From Flavobacteriales bacterium UBA1494 (GTDB lineage Bacteria; Bacteroidota; Bacteroidia; Flavobacteriales_E; Vicingaceae), in NCBI GenBank assembly GCA_905182175.1, contig CAJJAT010000021.1:1-40125 (forward strand): a DNA stretch of 40,125 nt. The letters run 5' to 3'. Position numbers and translations under genes: made by a program. A model generated the notes under the pieces. That model ran no database searches, was not told the origin of the DNA, and worked only from the letters and a program-made list of their open reading frames with translations. This document shows, piece after piece, positions 9,513-16,534 of the stretch; position 1 is the stretch's first letter, and each line of letters begins with the position of its first letter.

Positions 9513-9993
9513 ATTTCATCATTTTTCCTACAACTTCTGCTACTGCAGGACAAAGCCTCGTGTTTTTAGCTGTTACATCCAATATTTGATGCATTCGTTT
9601 ACGGTTAGTATGTGGAAATTCCCTGCAAGCCTTCGGTCGTGAATCATAAGCCATACATTTATTGTCTTCCTGCAAAAAAGGACATGGAGACGATTGTAAT
9701 ACTTGGTCTCCATCCTCATCTATCCTTAAATATTGATCAAAGAATTTAGCAGGTTTTATTCGAAAGTGCGATGCCATTCTCTCTATGTCTTTGTCGTAAA
9801 AGATCGGGGAAGTCGTTTTACAGCAATTAGCACAATCTAAACAATCAATTTTCTCAAAAGCTTTGTCATGAAGGTCATGAAAAGTGTCATCTAAATCTTT
9901 CGGGGGGCGCTTCGCCAATTTTCCTAAAAACTTATTGACTTCTTTGCGATTTGCTTTTGCTACATCTATTTTTTTTTGTAATTCAGGTTTCAT
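9511..9993 (-). CDS. YkgJ-family cysteine cluster protein
   Basis: A 160-residue cytoplasmic protein of the YkgJ/CxxCxxCC family, thought to bind zinc or an iron-sulfur cluster; its biochemical role is not established. The ligand set is visible: CLDCANCC near the middle, CPFL, KCMAYDSRPKACREFPH, and LCPA near the C-terminus. The N-terminal ~40 residues are basic and helical. I place the start at ATG 9993 (MKPELQKK) rather than the in-frame ATG at 10008, because the five extra codons lie in or beside a degenerate 21-bp tandem repeat that occupies the upstream region. The gene is convergent with dnaJ and downstream of mnmD on the same strand. Confidence 0.85.
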   Translation of the reverse strand: MKPELQKKIDVAKANRKEVNKFLGKLAKRPPKDLDDTFHDLHDKAFEKIDCLDCANCCKTTSPIFYDKDIERMASHFRIKPAKFFDQYLRIDEDGDQVLQSSPCPFLQEDNKCMAYDSRPKACREFPHTNRKRMHQILDVTAKNTRLCPAVAEVVGKMMK

Positions 9994-10002
9994 TTTTAAA
10001 TG

Positions 10003-10065
10003 TTGCATGTAGGACGTGGGATGTTAAATGTAAAATTTGGAGAGTTCAATGCAGAATTTGGAGTG
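10003..10065. repeat. Degenerate 21-bp tandem repeat, three units
   Basis: Three directly adjacent 21-bp units lie at 10003-10023, 10024-10044 and 10045-10065. Units two and three match at 17 of 21 positions; unit one is more diverged, about 13 of 21. Each has the form TTNNATGYANNATTTGGAGNG or a variant, and a partial fourth unit may follow. The repeat fills the leader of the YkgJ-like gene, runs into its possible upstream ATG, and by chance creates a 32-codon frame on the minus strand (9996-10091). Confidence 0.7.
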
Positions 10066-10101
10066 TTGAGATTGAATGTACCGCTCGACATATATTAATA
10101 C

Positions 10102-10782
10102 CTAATGATTTCTTTTACCTTCCTTCCTAGCTCTGCACATTTCTCTCTTTCCGCCCTCTGGACCTTTTAACTTTTCTACCGTAAAACCGACTGATTGCAA
10201 TCTTCTTCTTATACTTCCTTTGACACAATAAGTCACCAAAATCCCTTCGGGTTTTAATGCTTTGAATAGTTTCGTAAAAATTGATTCTGACCACATTTCT
10301 TCTTGTTTTTCCGGAGCAAATGCGTCGAAATAAACGACATCAAATTGATCCTCATCTAATCTTAGGCCATCTAACTTAGACTCAAATTTAGTGAGTTTAA
10401 ACCTTTCGGTTAGGTTATTCTCTTCCTCCCAAGGCACAGAATGCAATTTTAGAAATATTGAGTTCTCCATCGAGAGTAAATCAGAGAAATTAATATTTCC
10501 CAATTCACTTAGTTTAATAGGAAATGCCTCTACTGTTTTGTAATTGACGTTTAAATTATTCTCCTCTGCCGCCTTTAATGTTGTCATTACATTTAAGCCT
10601 GTTCCCATTCCTACCTCAAAAACTGAAATTTCATTATTTCCCGCTTTGCTTAAAAGACCGTTCTCAATAAATATATGGTTCGATTCAGCAATCGCTCCGT
10701 GTATAGAATGATAATGCTCTTCCATTTCCTCCAAATAAATAGAAGTGGACCCATCTGCTGTTTTAATAAACTGTCGCTTCAC
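10102..10782 (-). CDS. mnmD: Standalone MnmD-type tRNA U34 methyltransferase
   Basis: SAM-dependent methyltransferase matching the N-terminal (DUF752) domain of MnmC, which methylates 5-aminomethyl(-2-thio)uridine at the wobble position of certain tRNAs. Motif I is EVGMGTGLNVMTTL, the catalytic region is YFDAFAPEKQEEMWS, and the C-terminal signature is TYCVKGSIRRRLQSVGFTVEKLKGPEGGKREM. The FAD-dependent MnmC1 oxidase domain is absent, the normal single-domain form outside gamma-proteobacteria. I choose GTG at 10782 (KRQFIKTADGSTSIYLEE), where homologues begin; an upstream TTG at 10806 falls inside a perfect -7 box. Length is 226 residues. It is divergent from the thioredoxin-like gene. Confidence 0.88.
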   Translation of the reverse strand: MKRQFIKTADGSTSIYLEEMEEHYHSIHGAIAESNHIFIENGLLSKAGNNEISVFEVGMGTGLNVMTTLKAAEENNLNVNYKTVEAFPIKLSELGNINFSDLLSMENSIFLKLHSVPWEEENNLTERFKLTKFESKLDGLRLDEDQFDVVYFDAFAPEKQEEMWSESIFTKLFKALKPEGILVTYCVKGSIRRRLQSVGFTVEKLKGPEGGKREMCRARKEGKRNH

Positions 10783-10787
10783 TAGTA

Positions 10788-10804
10788 GTGTAAATTTATT
10801 ACAC
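10788..10804. promoter_or_regulatory. Interrupted palindrome at the mnmD promoter
   Basis: GTGTAA-N5-TTACAC is a perfect interrupted palindrome directly downstream of the minus-strand -7 box, sharing its last base. It covers the expected transcription start and most of the short leader, so it could be an operator or an RNA hairpin. Compare the GTGTA-TT-TACAC palindrome in the same geometry before grpE (7662-7673). Confidence 0.4.
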
Positions 10805-10811
10805 AAAAATA
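10804..10811 (-). promoter_or_regulatory. -7 box (TAnnTTTG) of mnmD
   Basis: On the minus strand TATTTTTG matches the consensus exactly. It lies 21 nt before the chosen GTG start. A TTG at 10837-10839 is the nearest -33 candidate, with a rather long 25-nt spacer. Confidence 0.45.
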
Positions 10812-10880
10812 CCCTTTCAGTCTGTCCTATTTGTTACAAATTATCCCAAAGTTAGGGAGTAACTTCACAAAAAAATAGAA

Positions 10881-11498
10881 ATGGAAACTCAGATCAACAC
10901 AACTATAACCAAAGATTTGCTAACAAATGCAATGAGCTACCAAGAATACATGACATTACTTTTAAATTTGTTGGACGTTAACAAAACTACTGGAGAGGAT
11001 CAAAGTGAAGCAATGGTAGCATATGGAAAAATGAACGTCCATCGAATGAAACGCTTAAATAAGACAATACAATTACAACCTGAATTGCAAAAAGTACTAG
11101 ACGACTTGACGCGAAAAATGACTTTTTTAGTCATTACAGAAGGCTGGTGTGGTGACGCTGCTCAGAATGTTCCTGTATTTAATGTGCTACGTGATAATTC
11201 TGATAAAATTGACGTCCGATTAATTCTAAGAGATAAAAATTTAGAGATTATGGATGCTTTTTTAACTAACGGAGGTCGTTCTATTCCAAAGTTGATTGCG
11301 CTTGATTCTGAAACATTAGAGATTTTAGGAACTTGGGGACCTAGACCTGAAGCAGCTCAACATATGGTTACAGAATTCAAAAAAATAGAAAATGGAGATT
11401 ACAGTGAGTTTGTTAAAGAAGTTCAACTGTGGTATGCCCATGACAAAACGATTGCCATGCAAGAAGAATTACTTATTTTACTAAATGATTGGAATTAG
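10881..11498 (+). CDS. Thioredoxin-family protein with single active-site Cys (WCGDA)
   Basis: A 205-residue cytoplasmic protein with a thioredoxin-like domain in its second half. The redox motif reads TEGWCGDAAQNVPVF: Cys90 is present but the second Cys of CxxC is Ala. GGRSIPKLIALD is the cis-proline loop. This resembles the Thioredoxin_9-like proteins common in Bacteroidota. With one Cys it could act through a monothiol mechanism or as a thiol-binding protein rather than a dithiol reductase; its partner is unknown. There is no signal peptide. It lies divergent from mnmD and its end overlaps nothing real; the lipoprotein gene starts 49 bp later from its own promoter. Confidence 0.85.
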   Translation: METQINTTITKDLLTNAMSYQEYMTLLLNLLDVNKTTGEDQSEAMVAYGKMNVHRMKRLNKTIQLQPELQKVLDDLTRKMTFLVITEGWCGDAAQNVPVFNVLRDNSDKIDVRLILRDKNLEIMDAFLTNGGRSIPKLIALDSETLEILGTWGPRPEAAQHMVTEFKKIENGDYSEFVKEVQLWYAHDKTIAMQEELLILLNDWN

Positions 11499-11534
11499 TA
11501 CCGCAATATTTAAAACTTTCAACGTTTGTAAAGT

Positions 11535-11542
11535 TATATTTG
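11535..11542 (+). promoter_or_regulatory. -7 box (TAnnTTTG) of the beta-helix lipoprotein gene
   Basis: TATATTTG matches the consensus exactly and ends 5 nt before ATG 11548, predicting a leaderless mRNA. No good TTG -33 element is present at the expected distance. Confidence 0.5.
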
Positions 11543-11547
11543 CACCC

Positions 11548-13011
11548 ATGACGTTCAATAGACTATTCCTCCTTTTTTTTCTGACTTTATTTATTTTTTC
11601 GTGCAGAAACGATGAAGAATTTATTGAAGATAATAGCGCAAAGTTAGACTTCTCAACAGATTCAATTTCATTTGATACCGTTTTTACAACAATAGGATCA
11701 GTCACACAAAATTTTAGAATCTATAACCCGCATAAAAAAGCCATTCGGATTAATTCGATTCGTTTACTTGGAGGTACAAATTCTAACTTTAGAATTAACA
11801 TTGACGGACTATCAGGCAACGACATCAAAAACCTTGAAATACCGGCTCAAGACAGTTTATTTGCCTTCATTGAAGTTACCATTAATCCAGATAACAGTCT
11901 CAACCCTTTTGTAATTGAAGATTTTATAGAATTCACAACAAATGGCAACCAACAACGGATTATTCTTACCGCTTGGGGTCAAAATGCAATTTACTATACG
12001 CCTACCTCATTCAATAGAAATCTTCCAGACTTTACCTGTTTAACAGGACCTTGCAGCGATGTTATCGCTCCCGTTGACGTAACCTGGACAGATAGTTTAC
12101 CCATTGTAATTTATGGTTTTATCGCAATTGACACCTTGGATAAGTTAACCATCGAAGCAGGAACTAAAATACACTTTCACCAAGGTGGCGGCATGTGGGT
12201 TTATCGCGGAGGAAGTTTAACCGTAAATGGAACGAAACAAGATCCTGTTGTATTTAGAGGAGACCGTTTGGAACCAGGCTTTGAAGATGTACCCGGTCAA
12301 TGGGACAGAATTTGGATCAATGAAGGTGCTATCAATACTATTAACTACGCCATAATTCAAAATGCATTTGTAGGGATCCAAGCCGAAGCACTTTTTTTAA
12401 ATGGCACTCCAATCGAACAAGGAAATCTAAGATTAAAAAATACGGTTATTAAAAATTGCTCTGGGATTGGTTTACTAACAGCCTATTTTAACATCGCTGC
12501 TGAAAATACTATAATTACGAATTGCAGAGAGTACAATGCAGTAATACAATGGCTAGGAAACTGGGTATTTGACCATTGCACTTTTGCAAATTACGCCACT
12601 GGTACCGGTCGAGAAACTCCTTCCGTTTTTATAAAAAATAATTATTCGGTTGGTGCCTCTCTATTTGTAGATCCACCAAACGTAACTTTTAGAAATTGTA
12701 TCATATATGGCTCGTTAGATTCTGAGTTCAATATTGAAGAAATAAACAATAAGGGTTCTAACGTAAGTGTTTTAAATTCAATTTTAAAAACGGACGAGAA
12801 TACTTCAGACGCTAATAAATATCTGAATTTACTAAAAAATCCGCTTGACGAAATATTTAAGGATGCCAATGCTTCTGATTTTGAACTTTATGATATTTCG
12901 CGTGCAAGAAACATTGGAAGTGTAGGGGTTGGTAGTTTGGTTCCTTTTGATTATAATGGAAACGACAGACGAATAGACGGACTCCCGGACGCAGGCGCCT
13001 ACGAATTTTAA
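11548..13011 (+). CDS. Lipoprotein with right-handed beta-helix domain
   Basis: A 487-residue lipoprotein. The hydrophobic signal FNRLFLLFFLTLFIFSC ends in a lipobox with Cys as the acylation site, so the mature protein is anchored in the outer membrane or faces the periplasm. After an N-terminal beta-sandwich-like region (FDTVFTTIGSVTQNFRIYNPHKKAIRI, similar to choice-of-anchor/DUF1573-type modules), residues from about 170 show repeated short strands (LTVNGTKQDPVVFRG, NYAIIQNAFVGIQA, LKNTVIKNCSGIGLLTA, ENTIITNC) typical of a parallel beta-helix. The C-terminus, DRRIDGLPDAGAYEF, is the usual end of Bacteroidota beta-helix proteins. No polysaccharide lyase residues could be assigned. The start at ATG 11548 fits the signal peptide and the -7 box. 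Confidence 0.85.
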   Translation: MTFNRLFLLFFLTLFIFSCRNDEEFIEDNSAKLDFSTDSISFDTVFTTIGSVTQNFRIYNPHKKAIRINSIRLLGGTNSNFRINIDGLSGNDIKNLEIPAQDSLFAFIEVTINPDNSLNPFVIEDFIEFTTNGNQQRIILTAWGQNAIYYTPTSFNRNLPDFTCLTGPCSDVIAPVDVTWTDSLPIVIYGFIAIDTLDKLTIEAGTKIHFHQGGGMWVYRGGSLTVNGTKQDPVVFRGDRLEPGFEDVPGQWDRIWINEGAINTINYAIIQNAFVGIQAEALFLNGTPIEQGNLRLKNTVIKNCSGIGLLTAYFNIAAENTIITNCREYNAVIQWLGNWVFDHCTFANYATGTGRETPSVFIKNNYSVGASLFVDPPNVTFRNCIIYGSLDSEFNIEEINNKGSNVSVLNSILKTDENTSDANKYLNLLKNPLDEIFKDANASDFELYDISRARNIGSVGVGSLVPFDYNGNDRRIDGLPDAGAYEF

Positions 13012-13016
13012 TAAGA

Positions 13017-14072
13017 CTAGCTCAATAAAAATTGAATCGTATCAATACCGTCAGCGTAATCCCATAACTCCGGATTTTGAGCTTTACCAAATGCCACCTT
13101 TTGAGGTAACTCTTCGTTGGTTACAACGCATTGCAGCGAGCCTTTTTGTTCCTCAATAATTACCTGTATTTCTTCCAACGTATCATAAAATTCATAAAAA
13201 AGCACACCCACAGGAGAATGAAGCCCTTTATCTTCTTTCATCAATAAGAAGCCATTTTCAATTAACTCCTCTTGATTTAACAAATAGATTGCCTTATTGT
13301 AATCGTAATTGTTTGCATACTTGTTGTGGAAACCAATTTCTTTGTAATGAAACAAAGCTTTAAACACAATATCTAAGTCAAAACCACGAGGTAAATAAAG
13401 TTTTGTAACGTTTCGACAACCTAATCCAAAGTGCTGAAAAACATCATGACTTAACCCATTTAGCTCGTCGCTATTTTCATTTCCATTCAATACTGCGATA
13501 GAAGTCCTATTTCTTCGAATGATGCGCTGCTTGTCCTTAAAATAATATTCAAAATAGCGCGCAGAATTGTCACTACCGGTAGCAATTAGCACATCTATGT
13601 CTTTCAACTGTTCAACAATTTTAATGCAATTATCATCGAGAGAAATTCTTTTAATGACGTTTAATAATAGCATCATTAAACTCTTGTCTTTAGATGAGAG
13701 TTTTGCATGCAATACATTCCCACTTATAATAACCGAAATGGCGTCGTGCAAACCAACCAGTGGAAGGTTTCCCGCCATAATTACCCCCACTTTCTTTGAC
13801 TTCCCTGCCTTAAATTTATAACTTTGAAGCCATTGATCTACTTTCGTTTCGTTCAAAGAATTTGCCCAAGCTGTATAAACCCCTAACACAGAATCTTTGG
13901 TAAACCATCCATTCTCTCTCTTAGCTGTGGTAATCAGGTCAACTGCAAGATTTATCTCGTTTTGAAGATCAATACTTACGATATCGCTTTCTGTGTCATC
14001 AAAACGATTTAAACAGTCCTGAAAAAAAAGTCCTAAGCGCAAAAGTGTTGTTTTATTTGTAGCGGTATTCAT
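13017..14072 (-). CDS. LuxC-family acyl-CoA reductase
   Basis: A 351-residue cytoplasmic enzyme of the LuxC family (aldehyde dehydrogenase-like fold), which reduces long-chain acyl-CoA or an enzyme-bound acyl group to the aldehyde with NADPH. The family motif MAGNLPLVGLHDAISVIISG lies at about 99-118, the nucleotide-binding stretch IATGSDNSARYFEYYF at about 163-178, and the probable catalytic Cys219 sits in FGLGCRNVTKLY. No LuxD, LuxE or luciferase gene is nearby, so bioluminescence is not implied. It is divergent from a 4Fe-4S ferredoxin, an association common in Bacteroidota, and convergent with the beta-helix lipoprotein (5-bp gap). The substrate is unknown. Confidence 0.9.
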   Translation of the reverse strand: MNTATNKTTLLRLGLFFQDCLNRFDDTESDIVSIDLQNEINLAVDLITTAKRENGWFTKDSVLGVYTAWANSLNETKVDQWLQSYKFKAGKSKKVGVIMAGNLPLVGLHDAISVIISGNVLHAKLSSKDKSLMMLLLNVIKRISLDDNCIKIVEQLKDIDVLIATGSDNSARYFEYYFKDKQRIIRRNRTSIAVLNGNENSDELNGLSHDVFQHFGLGCRNVTKLYLPRGFDLDIVFKALFHYKEIGFHNKYANNYDYNKAIYLLNQEELIENGFLLMKEDKGLHSPVGVLFYEFYDTLEEIQVIIEEQKGSLQCVVTNEELPQKVAFGKAQNPELWDYADGIDTIQFLLS

Positions 14073-14094
14073 ATCAATTCTATACTTAAAACGT

Positions 14095-14102
14095 TAAATT
14101 TG
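14095..14102 (+). promoter_or_regulatory. -7 box (TAnnTTTG) upstream of the ferredoxin
   Basis: TAAATTTG matches the consensus exactly in the divergent region between luxC and the ferredoxin gene, giving a leader of about 65 nt. No well-spaced TTG is present. An overlapping weaker box (TCTATTTG, 14105-14112) is an alternative. Confidence 0.35.
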
Positions 14103-14172
14103 TGTTCTATTTGAACCATTCATTTAATCGAATCGTTCTGACTACAAAATTACAAACATAAACGAAACCTAG

Positions 14173-14520
14173 ATGGCAATTATTATAACAGACGAATGTA
14201 TTAACTGCGGGGCTTGCGAGCCTGAATGCCCGAACAATGCAATCTATGAAGGTGGTGAAGAATGGAGATTTTCTGACGGTACCGGCGTAAACGGCGACTA
14301 TAAAACAATGAGCGGTGACGCTATTGGCGCGGATGCAGAAAACGAACCGGTCAGCCTTGACTATTACTATATTGTTCCTGATAAATGTACTGAATGTGTT
14401 GGGTTTCATGACGAACCACAATGTGCTGCAGTTTGCCCTGTAGATTGTTGTGTTGACGATCCGGATGTTAGAGAAACTGAGGAGCAACTGCGCGCAAAAA
14501 AGGACGCTTTACATATTTAA
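14173..14520 (+). CDS. 4Fe-4S dicluster ferredoxin
   Basis: A 115-residue acidic electron carrier. The first cluster motif is CINCGACEPECP near the N-terminus. The second is CTECVGFHDEPQCAAVCPVDCC, with an extended loop between the second and third Cys, as in YfhL/Allochromatium-type 2[4Fe-4S] ferredoxins. The insert between the clusters (about 25-70) and the charged C-terminal helix are typical of the Bacteroidota version. It is divergent from luxC with about 100 bp between, so it may be functionally linked to acyl reduction, but this is inference. The start MAIIITDECINCG is the usual one. Confidence 0.93.
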   Translation: MAIIITDECINCGACEPECPNNAIYEGGEEWRFSDGTGVNGDYKTMSGDAIGADAENEPVSLDYYYIVPDKCTECVGFHDEPQCAAVCPVDCCVDDPDVRETEEQLRAKKDALHI

Positions 14521-14550
14521 TAAGACATTTATACGATTGCGGTGCAATTG

Positions 14551-14580
14551 TTGTTTATCTCCGCAAACATTCTAACTTTA
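14551..14580 (+). promoter_or_regulatory. Promoter (TTG-N19-TAACTTTA) of the secreted protein gene
   Basis: TTG at 14551-14553 and TAACTTTA at 14573-14580 (7 of 8 to TAnnTTTG) are separated by 19 nt, the preferred Bacteroidota spacing. The box ends 5 nt before ATG 14586, predicting a leaderless transcript and supporting that start over ATG 14580. Confidence 0.5.
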
Positions 14581-14585
14581 TGTAT

Positions 14586-15584
14586 ATGCGAATTTTGACA
14601 ACAATTGCACTTTTTTTTTGTACCCAATTCTATTTGAACGCTCAAACGAAGGTCGGGTTGCAACATGTTGACGTAGATAGACCTAAAGCTATTGACCAAG
14701 ACAGAATTGAATTTCTGGCAAATGCCATACTACAAGAATTACCCTCCAAAAAGAAAGACAGCATTAACAACTTATTGATTCATGAACTTGCTTTCGACTT
14801 AACCATAGAGCAAGCGTTTCGTCATTCATTTGACAGGGTAAAAAGCATGAGTATCTTGACTTCGCCAGACTCATCGTTTAAAATATTCAATTGGGAAGTT
14901 AGCTACCTAGATGGAAAAAACAGATATGAAGGTGTGCTGATAAAAAAAGTCCGAAATAATTTTATACTAGAAAAGCTAGAACCTACAGACTCTGTATTTG
15001 ACAGGGATTTTTTTACACGACACCTATTTGACGCTACAAATTGGATACCTGCACTATATTACAAAATCATTCCGGTCACCACTATATTTCAAACCTATTA
15101 TACCCTCCTTGGTTGGGATGGTAATGATTTACTAACCAATAAAAAAATTATTGAAGTGTTGTGGTTTAATAAAGAGGGAAAGACCAACTTCGGGGCAGCA
15201 ATATTCAGAGATGACAGAGCTGTTCAGACAAGAGTGATCTTTGAGTATGGGGGACAAAACTCAATGACTTTAAATTATGAAAAGCAACTGAATAGAATTA
15301 GCTTTAACCACCTTGCTCCCCCAAGTTCTACCTTAGAGGGGATATATGAGTACTATGGAGCAGATGTTAGCTTTGATGCATACGATTGGAATGGAAAATA
15401 CTGGGAATTAACCCAAGAAGTAATTCCAGCTTGGGCGGACCCTAAAGGAAGAACTAATGCAAAAGTGACTGACAAACGATTCAGCAGTGAAGATATTTTA
15501 AATCAACGTGCGGCTAAAAAGATTCTAAAAGATTCCGAGAAAAGACTAAAAAAAGAAGATGAGAAACTTAAAGTAACTCCTTAA
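14586..15584 (+). CDS. Secreted protein of unknown function
   Basis: A 332-residue protein that I do not recognise as a named family. The N-terminus MRILTTIALFFCTQFYLNAQ is a clear signal peptide with cleavage expected after NAQ or just before it, so the product is periplasmic, outer-membrane or secreted. The rest is soluble and mixed alpha/beta (NWEVSYLDGKNRYEGVLIKK, YYTLLGWDGNDLLTNKKIIEVLWF), with a Lys/Glu-rich helical tail. There is no lipobox and no T9SS sorting domain. I chose ATG 14586 over ATG 14580 because of the -7 box spacing. Its last 17 bp overlap the 3' end of the convergent moxR gene. Confidence 0.8.
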   Translation: MRILTTIALFFCTQFYLNAQTKVGLQHVDVDRPKAIDQDRIEFLANAILQELPSKKKDSINNLLIHELAFDLTIEQAFRHSFDRVKSMSILTSPDSSFKIFNWEVSYLDGKNRYEGVLIKKVRNNFILEKLEPTDSVFDRDFFTRHLFDATNWIPALYYKIIPVTTIFQTYYTLLGWDGNDLLTNKKIIEVLWFNKEGKTNFGAAIFRDDRAVQTRVIFEYGGQNSMTLNYEKQLNRISFNHLAPPSSTLEGIYEYYGADVSFDAYDWNGKYWELTQEVIPAWADPKGRTNAKVTDKRFSSEDILNQRAAKKILKDSEKRLKKEDEKLKVTP

Positions 15585-16533
15585 TTATTCTTTCAATAGA
15601 ATAACCCTCTGCCTCCGCCTTATAATTCCGTACAATTCGATGTCTCAAGATGGGCTCAGCTACAGCCTTTACATCTTCAATGTCAGGAGAATATTTCCCA
15701 TTAATTGCTGCATGGCATTTCGCTCCCACTACTAAAAACTGAGATGCTCTAGGGCCTGCTCCCCAACTTAAGAAGTCATTCACCATTTGAGGAGAACTTG
15801 CAGTATTTGGTCTTGTACTTGCAGCTAACTTAACAGCATATTCCAATACGTTATCCGGAACAGGAATTTTTCGGATTAACTGTTGAAAGAAAGTTATTTC
15901 TTCCCCATTCATTACCTTATTAACAGTTTCCGAATAATTCGTTGTAGTTGATTTTACAATATTTATCTCATCTGCTAACGTAGGATAATCTAACCAAATG
16001 TTAAACATAAATCGATCAAGCTGGGCTTCAGGTAAAGGGTACGTTCCCTCTTGCTCAATAGGATTTTGTGTCGCTAAAACAAAAAATGGTTTTGGCAATT
16101 CATAGGTCTTGCCTGCAGTTGTAATTCTTTTCTCTTGCATTGCTTCCAGCAAGGCAGATTGTGTTTTTGGAGGGGTTCTATTAATCTCATCTGCCAACAC
16201 TAAATTTGAAAATAAGGGTCCTGGGATAAACTTAAAATTTCTTGATTCATCTAATATTTCCGCCCCAATAATGTCCGACGGCATCAAATCTGGGGTAAAT
16301 TGAATTCTGTTAAAACTTAATCCTAAAGCTTCAGAAACAGTGTTTACTAAGAGCGTTTTAGCCAAACCTGGCACGCCGACTAATAGACAATGACCGTTAC
16401 TAAAAATTGAGATTAACAAGTTTTTTACAACCTCTTTTTGACCAACAATTACTTTACCAATTTCTAGGTTTAATTCATCGAATTTTTTAACCAAAGCATC
16501 CACTGCCTCTGCATCTGAATTATATTGTTTCAT
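15568..16533 (-). CDS. MoxR-family AAA+ ATPase
   Basis: A 321-residue AAA+ ATPase of the MoxR group, chaperone-like proteins that help assemble or activate other proteins, often enzyme complexes or envelope proteins. Walker A is GVPGLAKT (53-60), Walker B LVLADEIN (111-118), sensor 1 FVLATQNPIEQEGTYPLPEAQLDRF; the C-terminal lid ends RHRIVRNYKAEAEGYS. It is the last gene of the guaB-PPIase operon, starting 1 bp after surA ends. The usual partners, a DUF58 protein and VWA/Bat proteins, are not in the window. Its 3' end overlaps the convergent secreted-protein gene by 17 bp with no terminator between. Confidence 0.94.
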   Translation of the reverse strand: MKQYNSDAEAVDALVKKFDELNLEIGKVIVGQKEVVKNLLISIFSNGHCLLVGVPGLAKTLLVNTVSEALGLSFNRIQFTPDLMPSDIIGAEILDESRNFKFIPGPLFSNLVLADEINRTPPKTQSALLEAMQEKRITTAGKTYELPKPFFVLATQNPIEQEGTYPLPEAQLDRFMFNIWLDYPTLADEINIVKSTTTNYSETVNKVMNGEEITFFQQLIRKIPVPDNVLEYAVKLAASTRPNTASSPQMVNDFLSWGAGPRASQFLVVGAKCHAAINGKYSPDIEDVKAVAEPILRHRIVRNYKAEAEGYSIERIIKELL

Positions 16534-16534
16534 C

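Noticed and set aside
10003-10065. CRISPR array
   Set aside because: The 21-bp units are directly adjacent without spacers and are degenerate, and no cas gene is nearby.
9996-10091. A 32-codon minus-strand leader peptide upstream of the YkgJ-like gene
   Set aside because: The frame is produced by the 21-bp tandem repeat, whose length is a multiple of three, and the peptide shows no regulatory feature.
13017-14072. Bioluminescence locus
   Set aside because: Only the LuxC-like reductase is present; there is no luxA, luxB, luxD or luxE, and LuxC homologues are widespread in non-luminous Bacteroidota.
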